A DNA stretch of 64,000 bases from Prevotella sp. (GTDB lineage: Bacteria; Bacteroidota; Bacteroidia; Bacteroidales; Bacteroidaceae): contig JAFVHN010000024.1 in assembly GCA_017474515.1 (NCBI GenBank), positions 1-64,000 of the forward strand, written 5' to 3'. The notes beneath the pieces were generated by a model that made no database searches, had not been told where the DNA came from, and saw nothing but the letters and a program-made list of their open reading frames with translations. Made by a program: the position numbers and the translations under genes. This document shows positions 35,707 to 45,256 of the stretch, piece after piece; positions within the stretch are counted from its first letter, which is position 1; each line of letters starts with the position of its first letter.

Positions 35707-36837
35707 TTACCTTCTCAACGGTGCACTTCGCCGGTATTGTTTGTAGCGCTCAAGGATGAGCTCCACATAGTCGTGGGTTTCGGTGCTCCTGATGTATCCG
35801 TGCTTCACCACGGGGTCGTTGTAGTATTCGGGTTCGCGCAATAGCAGCAGCCTTTCGGCCACGTCTGCCCAGCGTTGCGGGTTGCCGCCCTGTTTCGTGG
35901 TGAGGGCCATGGCGTCGCGTATGTGGCCGCTTCCGCCGTTATACGATGCCAGCACGAAGCGTTTGCGCTCCTCCACGTTTTTCACGTCGCTGAACGACTC
36001 GGTGAGTTCCTTGATAAGCTGTGCCGCGGCACGGATGTTTTTTTCGGGGTCGTTCACCTCCTCGGGTTTCAGCCCCAGGTGCGCGGCCGTCTTCGGCATG
36101 ATTTGCATGAGGCCCTGAGCCCCTGCCCATGAGCGGGCGTTGGGGTCAAAGCAGCTTTCCTGATAACACTGTGCCGCCATGAGCCGCCAGTCCCACCGCG
36201 CCACGGGCGCATACTTTTGGAACAGTGCGTCGTATTTCGAGATGATGCCTCCCCGCCGGTTGAGGAAGGGTGAGAACACATGGCGGTGCACCTTGGGCGT
36301 GGCCAGCAACCTTTTTTCCTCACGTCGCACGTTGTCGAGCATTTCCGGCCGATACCACTCGTTGAGGGCTTTGGCCAGCTGTTCGTTGCCCAGCCTGACG
36401 GCCCATGCCACGCCGAGCGAGTCGGATTTCATTCCGCAATAGTCGAGGCTATCGGCCCCCCCTACGCCCTTTGGCAACGGGAAGGCGGCCACGTCGCCCC
36501 GTCCGGCTTTCAGCTTGTCAACCATTTCAAGCGTGTCGCGGCACAGTTCCACGCGCAGGCTTACGCCCAGCTCCTTTGCAAAGCGCTGGCAGAGCATGAA
36601 GTGGGCACCCAGCTCGCGGCCGTGGTACTCGTAGTAGGTGCCCGGCCCCGAAAGGGTGAGCATAATCATTTCGCCGCCGCTCACGATGTCGTCGAGGGTG
36701 AAGTCGTCGCTCTTGGGGATTTCCTGCTGCTTCACCTCGCCCCAGGGTGCCACCACCGGCCCGTCTTTCTTCTCTTTATGGCAGGCCAGTAGAAAGGCCG
36801 ACATCATTATAATATATATGTATCTATTATGCAACAA
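35707..36837 (-). CDS. MltF-like lytic transglycosylase lipoprotein
   Basis: Cleaves peptidoglycan glycan strands. The N-terminus has a lipobox (FLLAC) after a short hydrophobic run. Residues ~45-200 look like a solute-binding-type domain (SBP_bac_3), with LCQRFAKELGVSLRVELC. The SLT domain follows (about 215-355) with the catalytic Glu in AAQCYQESCFDPNA, then GAQGLMQIMPKTAAHLGL and SYNGGSGHIRDAM. This order matches MltF. 376 residues. A second Met (MMSAFLLAC) ten codons in may be the true start. Confidence 0.9.
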   Translation of the reverse strand: MLHNRYIYIIMMSAFLLACHKEKKDGPVVAPWGEVKQQEIPKSDDFTLDDIVSGGEMIMLTLSGPGTYYEYHGRELGAHFMLCQRFAKELGVSLRVELCRDTLEMVDKLKAGRGDVAAFPLPKGVGGADSLDYCGMKSDSLGVAWAVRLGNEQLAKALNEWYRPEMLDNVRREEKRLLATPKVHRHVFSPFLNRRGGIISKYDALFQKYAPVARWDWRLMAAQCYQESCFDPNARSWAGAQGLMQIMPKTAAHLGLKPEEVNDPEKNIRAAAQLIKELTESFSDVKNVEERKRFVLASYNGGSGHIRDAMALTTKQGGNPQRWADVAERLLLLREPEYYNDPVVKHGYIRSTETHDYVELILERYKQYRRSAPLRR

Positions 36838-36864
36838 TGTGGGTTGAAGGTTTCAATTCGGCCA

Positions 36865-36872
36865 CAAAGTTA
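36865..36872 (-). promoter_or_regulatory. -7 element of the transglycosylase gene
   Basis: TAACTTTG on the minus strand (36872-36865), with TTTG at 36898-36895, spacer 22. The start codon is about 28 bp downstream. Confidence 0.55.
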
Positions 36873-36880
36873 CAACTTAA

Positions 36881-36912
36881 TTTGCACATTTGCCCAAAAA
36901 TAACTAATTTTG
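36881..36912 (+). promoter_or_regulatory. his operon promoter
   Basis: TTTG at 36881-36884, a 20-bp spacer, TAATTTTG at 36905-36912. Start of transcription expected near 36918. Confidence 0.8.
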
Positions 36913-36927
36913 CACCGATTTTAAAGA

Positions 36928-36988
36928 AAAGTACGATTTGCCCGGCTCAATGCTAACATTTCTTTACTTAGCCGGGCGTTTGTACTTT
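36928..36988 (+). promoter_or_regulatory. Two-tier hairpin in the hisG leader
   Basis: AAAGTAC (36928-36934) pairs with GTACTTT (36982-36988), and inside it GCCCGGCT (36940-36947) pairs with AGCCGGGC (36970-36977). The loop is 22 nt. Together they fill most of the ~95-nt leader between the promoter and the hisG ATG. No His-rich leader peptide was seen. A T-rich stretch (TTTATATATTTT) follows, so it could act as an attenuator. Confidence 0.65.
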
Positions 36989-37012
36989 ATATATTTTAAT
37001 AAGAAGCATACA

Positions 37013-37864
37013 ATGTTAAGAATAGCAGTACAATCCAAGGGCCGGCTCTACGAAGACACCATGAACCTGCTGGCCGAGGCCGACATCAAAGTGAGCCCCA
37101 GCAAGCGCACGTTGCTGGTGCAGGCCGTTAATTTCCCGCTCGAAGTGCTCTACCTGCGCGACGACGACATTCCCCAGAGCGTGGCCACCGGCGTGGCCGA
37201 CATCGGCGTGGTGGGCGAGAACGAATTTATGGAACGCCACGAGGAGGCCGACATCGTGGAGAGGCTGGGATTCAGCCGCTGCCGGCTGAGCCTCGCCATT
37301 CCCAAGAGCGTGGACTATAAAGGCCTGGAATGGTTCAACGGGAAGAAAATTGCCACCTCGTATCCCTATATCCTCCGGCAATTCATGAACGAGAAAGGCG
37401 TTGCTGCCGATATTCATGTCATCACCGGAAGCGTGGAAATCAGTCCGGGCATCGGGCTGGCCGACGGCATCTTCGACATCGTGAGCAGCGGCTCAACGCT
37501 GGTGAGCAACAACTTGCGCGAGGTGGAGGTGGTGATGCAGAGCGAGGCCCTGCTCATCGGCAACAGGCACCTTTCGGAAGAGAAACGCGCCATCCTTCAG
37601 GACATGCTCTTCAGGTTCGGCGCCGTAAGACAGGCCGAGGACAAGAAATATGTGCGCATGAACGTGCCGAAGGCCAAGCTCGACGAAATCATCGAGGTGT
37701 TGCCCGGTCTGAAGAGTCCCACCATCATTCCCTTGGCCGACCAGGAGTGGTGCTCGGTTCACACCGTGCTCGACCAGAAACGGTTTTGGGAAATCATCGG
37801 CAAACTGAAGGAACTGGGCGCTCAGGGCATCCTGGTGACACCCATTGAGAAAATGATTCTTTAA
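37013..37864 (+). CDS. hisG: ATP phosphoribosyltransferase, long form
   Basis: First step of histidine synthesis: condenses ATP and PRPP. Starts MLRIAVQSKGRLYEDTMNLL. PRPP-binding segment GIGLADGIFDIVSSGSTLVSNNL is clear, and the C-terminal ~75 residues (KYVRMNVPKAKLDEIIEVLPGL... GILVTPIEKMI) form the ACT-like regulatory domain of long-form HisG, the site of histidine feedback. So no HisZ partner is needed. A longer frame from 36938 would translate the leader hairpin; the ATG at 37013 is preferred, giving 283 residues. hisD follows 8 bp later. Confidence 0.95.
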   Translation: MLRIAVQSKGRLYEDTMNLLAEADIKVSPSKRTLLVQAVNFPLEVLYLRDDDIPQSVATGVADIGVVGENEFMERHEEADIVERLGFSRCRLSLAIPKSVDYKGLEWFNGKKIATSYPYILRQFMNEKGVAADIHVITGSVEISPGIGLADGIFDIVSSGSTLVSNNLREVEVVMQSEALLIGNRHLSEEKRAILQDMLFRFGAVRQAEDKKYVRMNVPKAKLDEIIEVLPGLKSPTIIPLADQEWCSVHTVLDQKRFWEIIGKLKELGAQGILVTPIEKMIL

Positions 37865-37872
37865 GCACAGAC

Positions 37873-39165
37873 ATGATTATCGTTAAATACCCCAAGAGGG
37901 AGGACTGGTCCGCCATAGTGAAACGTCCGCAGGCCGACCTGTCGAAACTCAATGCCACCGTTGCCGCCGTGCTTCAGGACGTCAGGGAAAACGGCGACGA
38001 GGCCGTAATACGTTATGGCGAGAAATTCGACCATGTGAGGGTGGGGGAGTTGGCCGTTTCTCCCCGTGAAATAGAGCAGGCGCTGGCCTCGGTGGGCAAG
38101 GATTTGCTCGACGCCCTTCACCTGGCCCACCACAATATTGCGGCTTTTCATGAGGCCCAGCGGCATGAACCGGTGCGCGTGGAAACGGCTCCCGGCGTGG
38201 TGTGCTGGCAGAAAAGTGTGCCCATAGAGAAAGTGGGACTCTATATCCCCGGCGGCACGGCACCCCTGTTCAGCACCGTGCTCATGCTGGCCACGCCGGC
38301 CAAGATTGCCGATTGCCGCGAAATAGTGCTTTGTACGCCGCCCGACCGCCAGGGAAATGTGAATCCGGCCATCCTCGCCGCTGCCAGCATTGCCGGCGTG
38401 AGCCGCATCTTCAAGGCCGGAGGGGTGCAGGCCATCGGCGCCATGGCCTACGGCACGCAGACGGTGCCGAAGGTCGATAAGATTTTCGGTCCGGGAAACC
38501 AGTACGTCATGGCCGCCAAGCAGCAGGTGTCGCTCCACGACGTGGCCATCGACATGCCGGCAGGGCCGTCGGAGGTCTGCGTGGTTGCCGACGACAGCAG
38601 CCGTCCGGCTTTCGTGGCCGCCGACTTGTTGTCGCAAGCCGAGCACGGCATCGACTCACAGGTGATACTTATCACCACGTCGGAGAAAATCATATCGGAA
38701 GTGCAGGAGGAAATAGCCCTTCAGCTGGAAAAATTGCCGAGGAAAGCCATTGCCGAGCAGACGTTGGAAAACTCGAAAATTATTCTCGTGGCCGACAAGC
38801 AGGAGGCCATGAGCCTGAGCAATGCCTATGCGCCCGAGCATCTCATCCTGGCCACCGACGATTGTGGGCAACTCGCCGAGATGGTGGTGAATGCAGGCAG
38901 CGTGTTTCTTGGACATTTCTCGTGCGAAAGCGCCGGCGACTATGCCAGCGGCACCAACCATACGTTGCCCACCCACGGCTATGCCACGGCCTACAGTGGC
39001 GTCAACCTCGACAGCTATCATCGCAAAATCACCTATCAGCACCTTTCGGAACAAGGCATCAAAAGCATCGGAAGGGCCGTTGAAGTGATGGCTGCCGCCG
39101 AGCAGTTGGATGCCCACAAGAATGCCATGACCCTCAGGCTCAAGAGCATTGACAACCGCTCGTAG
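37873..39165 (+). CDS. hisD: Histidinol dehydrogenase
   Basis: Last two steps of histidine synthesis, histidinol to histidine with NAD, Zn-dependent. Signatures include [55 protein letters not shown], the metal-ligand segment [22 protein letters not shown], and [19 protein letters not shown]. 430 residues, complete. Lies 8 bp after hisG and 35 bp before hisC. Confidence 0.96.
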   Translation: MIIVKYPKREDWSAIVKRPQADLSKLNATVAAVLQDVRENGDEAVIRYGEKFDHVRVGELAVSPREIEQALASVGKDLLDALHLAHHNIAAFHEAQRHEPVRVETAPGVVCWQKSVPIEKVGLYIPGGTAPLFSTVLMLATPAKIADCREIVLCTPPDRQGNVNPAILAAASIAGVSRIFKAGGVQAIGAMAYGTQTVPKVDKIFGPGNQYVMAAKQQVSLHDVAIDMPAGPSEVCVVADDSSRPAFVAADLLSQAEHGIDSQVILITTSEKIISEVQEEIALQLEKLPRKAIAEQTLENSKIILVADKQEAMSLSNAYAPEHLILATDDCGQLAEMVVNAGSVFLGHFSCESAGDYASGTNHTLPTHGYATAYSGVNLDSYHRKITYQHLSEQGIKSIGRAVEVMAAAEQLDAHKNAMTLRLKSIDNRS

Positions 39166-39200
39166 CGCCATTCCATTTTATCATCATAATACATCGTCTC

Positions 39201-40238
39201 ATGGAATTGAACCTTGAAAAAATCACCCGGCCCAACATCTGGAACCTCTCGCCCTATAGCTGTGCCCGAAACGAGTTCAGCGGAAGCACGGCCCATGTGT
39301 TTCTCGATGCCAACGAGAACCCTTACAACAATCCCTATAACCGATATCCCGACCCGTTGCAACGTGAGTTGAAACAATGTATTGCAAAGGTGAAAGGGGT
39401 GGCCGAGGACCAGATTTTCGTGGGCAACGGCTCCGACGAGGCCATCGACCTGGCCTATCGATGCTTCACTCGTCCGGGCATCGACAATGTGGTGGCCATT
39501 GAGCCTACCTACGGCATGTATAAAGTGTGTGCCGACATCAACGATGTGGAGTACCGCCCCGTGCTGCTCGACGAGGGGTTCCAGTTGAATGCCGAAAAGT
39601 TGTTGAAGGCTTGTGACGAAAACACGAAGATAATATGGATTTGCTCGCCCAACAACCCCACGGGCAATAGCCTTGATGCCGAGCAGATTGTGAAGGTGCT
39701 CAACGGCTTTGGCGGCCTCGTCATTCTTGACGAGGCATATAGCGATTTCTCAGCACAGAGGCCCTTCCGCCTATTCCTTAACCAGTTCCCCAACCTCATG
39801 GTGCTCAACACCCTCAGCAAGGCGTGGGGATGTGCAGCTCTGCGACTGGGAATGGCGTTTGCCGCCAAGGAAATCATCAATATATATAATAAGGTGAAAT
39901 ATCCTTACAATGTTAATTTGCTTTCCCAGCGGCAGGCCATTGAAGTGCTCAGCGACCCCTTCCAGACCGACAAGTGGGTGAAACTCCTTTTACAGGAGCG
40001 TGCACGTATGATTCTGAACATCAAGATGCTTCCGCTGTGCAAGCATATTTATCCTACGGACGCCAACTTCTTTCTGATGAAAGTGGACGATGCTCAGAAA
40101 ATCTACGACTATCTGGTGGAGAAAGGCATCATTGTGCGCAACAGGACCCGTGTGCAACTGTGCCATAACTGCCTGCGCATCACCATCGGAAACAAGAGCG
40201 AGAACAACGAGCTCCTCTCTGCATTAAGGCAGTATTGA
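39201..40238 (+). CDS. hisC: Histidinol-phosphate aminotransferase
   Basis: PLP-dependent transamination of imidazole acetol phosphate. [16 protein letters not shown] binds substrate; [17 protein letters not shown] and [13 protein letters not shown] bind the cofactor; [12 protein letters not shown] follows. The Schiff-base Lys is in [18 protein letters not shown], and [19 protein letters not shown] is the C-terminal substrate-phosphate region. 345 residues. In many Bacteroidales hisB comes next, but here an exporter gene overlaps the hisC stop. Confidence 0.95.
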   Translation: MELNLEKITRPNIWNLSPYSCARNEFSGSTAHVFLDANENPYNNPYNRYPDPLQRELKQCIAKVKGVAEDQIFVGNGSDEAIDLAYRCFTRPGIDNVVAIEPTYGMYKVCADINDVEYRPVLLDEGFQLNAEKLLKACDENTKIIWICSPNNPTGNSLDAEQIVKVLNGFGGLVILDEAYSDFSAQRPFRLFLNQFPNLMVLNTLSKAWGCAALRLGMAFAAKEIINIYNKVKYPYNVNLLSQRQAIEVLSDPFQTDKWVKLLLQERARMILNIKMLPLCKHIYPTDANFFLMKVDDAQKIYDYLVEKGIIVRNRTRVQLCHNCLRITIGNKSENNELLSALRQY

Positions 40239-42073
40239 CCTTTAGGCATTATAATCTTTCCACCTTATTCTTTTTCATCTTGTCAGCTATTCAACTTATA
40301 AGGCAAATAGGCTCGTTTCGCAGGGCTGCCCTGTTGACGCCGCTTTTCACCTCGCTTGAGGTGGTGATGGGCGTTCTCATTCCGTACGTCACGTCGTGGA
40401 TTATCGACCGCGGCATCATGGCCGGCAACCTGCGCAATGTGTTCCTTTACGGCCTGCTCATGCTGGTGATGGCGGCTTTCAGCCTTGCCTTCGGCATCAT
40501 GGCGGGCCGATGTTCAGCCAAGGCATCCACGGGGTTTGCCTATAACCTGCGGCAGTCCATGTATGCCAACATCCAGACCTTTTCTTTTTCCAACATCGAC
40601 AAGTTTTCCACCGCGGGACTTATTACACGGATGACAACCGACGTGAGCAGTTTGCAAAACGCTTTCCAAACCATTTTGCGTGCTTCGGTGAGGGCACCGC
40701 TCAACCTTGTTTTCAGCGTCCTGATGTGCGTGTTCATCAACTTCAACATGAGTCTTATCTTCGTGGTGGCACTCGTGGTGTTGGGAACGGCCCTGTGGTT
40801 GATTATTTCACGAACGGTAAAGCTTTTTTCCCAGGTCTTCCTGCGATATGACGACCTCAACAACTGTGTTCAAGAGAACGTTTCGGCCATCAGGGTGGTG
40901 AAGTCGTTTGTGCGTGAGGACTATGAGAACAGCAAGTTCCGCGCTGCCGCCGAAGCCCTATACCGCCTTTTCGTGAAGACAGAGAGCCTGCAGGCCATCA
41001 ACCATCCGCTCATGATGCTCGTGGTGTATGGCTGCATCATCTCGTTGTCGTGGTTTGGCGCACATTATGTTGTGCTCGGTGACCTTACGACGGGTCAGCT
41101 GACATCGCTTTTCACTTACGTCATGACCATTCTTTCTTCACTCATGATGCTTTCCATGACCATAGTGCAAATCACCATGAGTGCAGCCAGTGCGCGCAGG
41201 ATTGCCGAGGTACTCGACGAAAAGGCCGATATTGCCGACCCTCCCGGCGGCGGCATCATGACGGTGGACGACGGCAGCATCGACTTTTCCCACGTTTGTT
41301 TTTCCTATCATAAGGAGGCCACGTCGAAGGCCACTTTCATGGCGCTTTTGCAACAATCGCAACTCACGGACTATGCCATTAAGGATATCACCCTGCACAT
41401 CGATGCCGGCCAGACCATCGGCATCATTGGCGGAACAGGTTGCGGAAAATCCACTTTGGCCACATTGGTGAGCCGCCTCTACGATGCCACCGAGGGCGTG
41501 GTCAGTGTAGGAGGGCACGACGTGAAAGACTATAACGTGGAGGCACTACGCAACAACGTGGCCATGGTGTTGCAAAACAACCAGCTCTTCAGCGGCTCCA
41601 TTCTCGACAACCTGAGATGGGGAAAGCCCGATGCCACAGAGGAAGAATGTGCCGAGGCCTGCCGGTTGGCCTGTGCCGACGAGTTTATAGAACGCATGCC
41701 CGACAGGTATCACACACACATTGAACAAAACGGCACCAACGTGTCGGGTGGACAGCGGCAACGGCTCTGCATTGCCCGTGCCCTGCTTAAACATCCTAAG
41801 ATTTTGGTGCTCGACGACTCAACGTCGGCCTGTGATACCGCCACAGATGCCAAGATTCGCCATGCCCTCACTCATGAGTTGCCGGGCACCACGAAGCTCA
41901 TCATCGCGCAGCGCATTTTGAGCGTTCAGCATGCCGACAAAATTATCGTAATGAACGGAGGACGCGTCTTGGGATTCGACACCCACGACAACCTTCTCAA
42001 GACAAACGACATCTACAAAGAGATTTACCAGATTCAGACGCAAGACGGCGGCGACTTCGACGCGCCAAAATGA
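40235..42073 (+). CDS. ABC exporter half with degenerate ATPase site
   Basis: Type IV exporter half-transporter: six-helix membrane domain followed by the ATPase. Walker A is [17 protein letters not shown], the signature [16 protein letters not shown], and Walker [17 protein letters not shown], where Asp stands in place of the catalytic Glu. That marks the non-canonical partner of a heterodimer. No ATG precedes the conserved part: the frame starts with TTG at 40235 overlapping the hisC stop (TTGA), or TTG at 40280. Homologues often begin close to [14 protein letters not shown], favouring the second. The next gene is the likely partner. Substrate unknown. Confidence 0.9.
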   Translation: MTFRHYNLSTLFFFILSAIQLIRQIGSFRRAALLTPLFTSLEVVMGVLIPYVTSWIIDRGIMAGNLRNVFLYGLLMLVMAAFSLAFGIMAGRCSAKASTGFAYNLRQSMYANIQTFSFSNIDKFSTAGLITRMTTDVSSLQNAFQTILRASVRAPLNLVFSVLMCVFINFNMSLIFVVALVVLGTALWLIISRTVKLFSQVFLRYDDLNNCVQENVSAIRVVKSFVREDYENSKFRAAAEALYRLFVKTESLQAINHPLMMLVVYGCIISLSWFGAHYVVLGDLTTGQLTSLFTYVMTILSSLMMLSMTIVQITMSAASARRIAEVLDEKADIADPPGGGIMTVDDGSIDFSHVCFSYHKEATSKATFMALLQQSQLTDYAIKDITLHIDAGQTIGIIGGTGCGKSTLATLVSRLYDATEGVVSVGGHDVKDYNVEALRNNVAMVLQNNQLFSGSILDNLRWGKPDATEEECAEACRLACADEFIERMPDRYHTHIEQNGTNVSGGQRQRLCIARALLKHPKILVLDDSTSACDTATDAKIRHALTHELPGTTKLIIAQRILSVQHADKIIVMNGGRVLGFDTHDNLLKTNDIYKEIYQIQTQDGGDFDAPK

Positions 42074-42083
42074 AATTGTTATT

Positions 42084-44042
42084 ATGCCAAAACCCACCCT
42101 CAACATAGGTCCCGGACACGGCCCGCGTGGCGGCCGAAACATGGGCGTTGCCAAAATGCCCGAAGGCGGCATGAAACTCATTGGCCGTGTGCTGCGCTAC
42201 GTGGCCCGCGATTATAAATGGTCGCTGGCCGCCGTCCTCGTTTGTATTGTCGTAACAAGTGCCACAACGCTGACTTCCACGCTGTTTACACGGACGCTCA
42301 TCGACGACTACATTCTTCCGTTGACACAGTCTCCGGCCCCCGATTTCGGTCCCTTGGCGCGTGCGCTCACCACGCTTGCCTTGGTGTTGCTTTTCGGCGC
42401 GGCCTGCTCATACCTTCACAGCAGGCTTATGATCAATGTCGGCCAGGGAACGTTGCGCAATCTTCGCACAGCTTTGTTCAGCCGCATGCAGCAGTTGCCC
42501 ATCAAGTATTTCGACACACACTCCCACGGCAATATCATGTCGGTCTATACCAACGACGTTGACACCCTGCGCCAGATGGTCAGCTCCATGCCAAGTCTTT
42601 TCTCGTCGGTGGTCACCATTGTGCTCACGTTTACAAGCATGGTGGTGCTCAGCGTACCGCTCACGGCACTTGCCGTCGTAATGTCGATGCTGATGGTATG
42701 GACCACCAGGCAGTTGGGCAAGCGTTCCTTTACCCATTTTTCGGCGCAACAGGCCAGCCTTGGACAGATGAACGGCTTTGTGGAAGAAATGCTTACCGGA
42801 CAAAAAGTGGTGAAAACCTTCTGCCGCGAGCAGGCCGCCCTCGATGAGTTCAGCCAGCTTAACAACCAGTTGCGCGACAGCGCTTGCAATGCCAACAAGG
42901 TGGCCAACATCGTGATGCCGGTAAACGGCAACCTGTCGAATCTCATTTATGTCATGACCGCCATCATCGGTGCCACCCTTGTGCTCTCTTTCCCCCAATC
43001 GCCGTTGTCGGTGGGAACGGTTGTCGCCTTCCTCACACTTATCAAGAACTTCACGCGCCCGGTGTCCGAAATCTCCAACCAAGTGAATAGCATCATCAAT
43101 GCCGTGGCCGGAGCGCGCCGCGTGTTCGACCTCATGGATGCAAAGCCCGAAGCCGACGACCATGCAGAGGTGACGTTGGTGAACGTCAGCATGGAGGCTG
43201 ATGGCTCATTGAGGGAAACCAAGGAGCAGACGGGACTTTGGGCATGGCGCAAGCCTCATAATGGTCAGGCCGAACTGATAAGGCAACAGGGTGAAGTGGA
43301 TTTCTTCGGCGTCGATTTCTCTTATCCCACCATCGCCGACGACGGTACCGAGACGTTGGGGCGCCAGGTGCTCTACGACATTGAAATGGACACCGATGCC
43401 GGGCAGAAGATTGCGCTCGTGGGAGGAACGGGAGCAGGAAAGACCACCATTACCAACCTCATCAACCGCTTCTACGACATACAACAAGGCCAGATACACT
43501 ACGACGGCATCGACATTCGCGACATACGCCGCCAGGACCTGCGCCGCTCGCTCGGCATGGTGCTCCAGGACACACATCTCTTCACCGGCACCGTCATCGA
43601 CAACATTCGCTACGGCCGCCTGGAGGCCACCGACGAGGAGTGCATAGCCGCCGCAAAACTGGTGCATGCCCACGACTTCATCAGCCGTTTGGCACAAGGC
43701 TACCACACACCGCTCGGTGGCGACGGTAGCAATCTCAGCCAAGGTGAGCGTCAGCTCATCGCCATTGCCCGTGCCGCCGTTGCCAACCCTCCGGCGCTCA
43801 TCCTCGACGAGGCCACCAGCAGCATCGACACCCGCACCGAACGACTGGTGCAACAGGGCATGGACTCGCTGATGCAGGGCCGCACCACCTTTGTCATTGC
43901 CCACCGCCTGAGCACCATCAGAAATGCCGACTGGATTATGGTGATGGAAAACGGCAGAATCATCGAACGTGGCAACCACCGCCAGCTCATGGCCCTCAAA
44001 GGAAAATACTACCAACTCTATACTGGAGGCATGACAGATTGA
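42084..44042 (+). CDS. ABC exporter half, catalytic partner
   Basis: Half-transporter with membrane domain (about 30-330) and ATPase. Walker A LVGGTGAGKTTITNL, signature NLSQGERQLIAIARA, and Walker B ALILDEATSSIDTRTERL with a normal catalytic Glu. It therefore complements the upstream protein, whose Walker B Glu is Asp, as in TmrAB- or BmrCD-like multidrug pairs. The Gly/Arg-rich N-terminus before the first helix (GPGHGPRGGRNMGVAKM) is unusual. 11 bp separate the two genes. 652 residues. Confidence 0.92.
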   Translation: MPKPTLNIGPGHGPRGGRNMGVAKMPEGGMKLIGRVLRYVARDYKWSLAAVLVCIVVTSATTLTSTLFTRTLIDDYILPLTQSPAPDFGPLARALTTLALVLLFGAACSYLHSRLMINVGQGTLRNLRTALFSRMQQLPIKYFDTHSHGNIMSVYTNDVDTLRQMVSSMPSLFSSVVTIVLTFTSMVVLSVPLTALAVVMSMLMVWTTRQLGKRSFTHFSAQQASLGQMNGFVEEMLTGQKVVKTFCREQAALDEFSQLNNQLRDSACNANKVANIVMPVNGNLSNLIYVMTAIIGATLVLSFPQSPLSVGTVVAFLTLIKNFTRPVSEISNQVNSIINAVAGARRVFDLMDAKPEADDHAEVTLVNVSMEADGSLRETKEQTGLWAWRKPHNGQAELIRQQGEVDFFGVDFSYPTIADDGTETLGRQVLYDIEMDTDAGQKIALVGGTGAGKTTITNLINRFYDIQQGQIHYDGIDIRDIRRQDLRRSLGMVLQDTHLFTGTVIDNIRYGRLEATDEECIAAAKLVHAHDFISRLAQGYHTPLGGDGSNLSQGERQLIAIARAAVANPPALILDEATSSIDTRTERLVQQGMDSLMQGRTTFVIAHRLSTIRNADWIMVMENGRIIERGNHRQLMALKGKYYQLYTGGMTD

Positions 44043-44084
44043 TTATTAGTCAATTAATAGAATTTAGTAAAATTTTAAATACCC

Positions 44085-44555
44085 ATGGGATATATTGAAA
44101 AAAATCTGATGGAGAACGAAAAAGTGGCCTACGAGGCCCAGCTCCATCCCGTCGTTTATGTGTGGCCCATCCTTTTGGGCATTGTTGCGTTGGCAGTCAT
44201 GGCCATTCCACTTGAGGACGAAACGAAGTTCATCCTCAAACTGGCCGTGGGCATTCTGATGCTCCTCGCCGCCTTTGTGTGGGCGGTGTCCATCAACGGG
44301 GGCAAGCAATATGTGGTCACCACGCGCCGCCTCATCTTCAAGCGGGGCATAGTGAAAAGGGAGTCGCTCGAGCTCCTTCTTCGCAAGTGTGAGGGCGTGA
44401 AAATTGAGCAGTCCGTCATGGGCCGTTTGCTCGGCTATGGCACCGTTGTCGTCACCACCGGCGAGGCTTCCAGCCGCTACGCCTTCATCAAGTCGCCGCT
44501 GAAGTTCAGCACGCAAATCAACCAGCAAATCGACAACCTCAAGGCTGGCGACTGA
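44085..44555 (+). CDS. PH-like domain membrane protein (bPH_2/YdbT type)
   Basis: 156 residues: short N-terminus with ENLM-type acidic start, two adjacent membrane helices (YVWPILLGIVALAVMAI and FILKLAVGILMLLAAFVWAV), then a bacterial PH-like domain. That domain shows KQYVVTTRRLIFKRGIVKRES, LELLLRKCEGVKIEQS and GYGTVVVTTGEASSRYAFIKSP, the classic bPH_2 layout. Such proteins are of unknown function, possibly in envelope stress. It lies 42 bp after the exporter pair and could be co-transcribed. Confidence 0.88.
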   Translation: MGYIEKNLMENEKVAYEAQLHPVVYVWPILLGIVALAVMAIPLEDETKFILKLAVGILMLLAAFVWAVSINGGKQYVVTTRRLIFKRGIVKRESLELLLRKCEGVKIEQSVMGRLLGYGTVVVTTGEASSRYAFIKSPLKFSTQINQQIDNLKAGD

Positions 44556-44581
44556 GCAAAGGGTGGTCATTGATAAATTTT

Positions 44582-44758
44582 TTGGTGTCCGCTAAAACGG
44601 CCTGAAGAGCCAATAAGCGAATAGCCCAAGGCGTTGCCCAGGGCTGGATGCTTGTTAGCCCTCCGGGCCGCAAGTTTGTCCTATAAGAAAAGAACCCGTT
44701 GGATTGTCTGTACACAAAGGTGTTTTGGATTATTGGAGAAAAGTTCAGCGGACACCAA
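44582..44758. mobile_element. 177-bp MITE-like element with 12-bp perfect inverted ends
   Basis: TTGGTGTCCGCT (44582-44593) and AGCGGACACCAA (44747-44758) are perfect terminal inverted repeats. The inside has no open frame but holds hairpin blocks such as AGCCCAAGGCGTTGCCCAGG and AGCCCTCCGGGCC. No target duplication is obvious. Looks like a non-autonomous remnant of an insertion sequence. Confidence 0.65.
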
Positions 44759-44828
44759 TTATATCAATTGAAAGCAATGACCGTTGAAGGTTTTTGTCAG
44801 TAAACTTGGGAATAGATTCCAGTAAATT

Positions 44829-44928
44829 GCCAATTTACTGGGAGTCAATCGCCAATTTACTGGGAGTCAATTGCCAATTTACTGGGAGTCAATCGCCAAT
44901 TTACTGGGAGTCAATTGCCATTTTACTG
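44829..44928. repeat. 22-bp tandem repeat, about 4.5 units
   Basis: CCAATTTACTGGGAGTCAAT then CG or TG repeats with alternating C/T at one position. It is not CRISPR: the unit is too short and has no spacers. No gene overlaps it. Confidence 0.85.
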
Positions 44929-44960
44929 CAAAGAATTCAAGGTTCACACCTTTCTTTGCT

Positions 44961-44987
44961 TGCGGACGTGACACGTCACGTCCCTAC
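44961..44987. repeat. GGACGTGA/TCACGTCC palindrome
   Basis: TGCGGACGTGACACGTCACG followed by TCCCTAC, near-identical to the element at about 18226-18252 and related to those at 51131-51208. Confidence 0.7.
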
Positions 44988-45075
44988 TTGGACAATACCT
45001 GAGTTCCAATTGCAAATAATAATACACCATTCCTTCCTGTTACATTCAACCGTGACTGGTTGAACTTTTTCCTGC

Positions 45076-45110
45076 CGCCGTGTGTTGTTCCATCATCGCA
45101 ACACACGGCG
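45076..45110. terminator. 12-bp GC-rich hairpin
   Basis: CGCCGTGTGTTG (45076-45087) pairs with CAACACACGGCG (45099-45110), followed by ATTTTCC. Could end readthrough from upstream, before the BspA-like gene's own promoter. Confidence 0.55.
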
Positions 45111-45190
45111 ATTTTCCTAAATCCTTTTCTTGTTTTTCTACCTGTTGAAAAAAATACTCCGGTTGGTGTATCATGTTTAAAATTTTTTTA

Positions 45191-45198
45191 TATCTTTG
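45191..45198 (+). promoter_or_regulatory. -7 element of the BspA-like gene
   Basis: TATCTTTG at 45191-45198, 59 bp before the ATG. No clear TTTG at the right spacing was found. Confidence 0.55.
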
Positions 45199-45256
45199 CA
45201 AACGGAAACAACTACCTCTGTTACAAATTTTAATAACATTTTAATATAACTGCATT

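Noticed and set aside
44829-44928. 22-bp tandem repeat as a CRISPR
   Set aside because: No spacers between units; repeats abut directly.
44794-45063. 89-codon frame across tandem repeats
   Set aside because: Its sequence is translated 22-bp repeat and low-complexity DNA.
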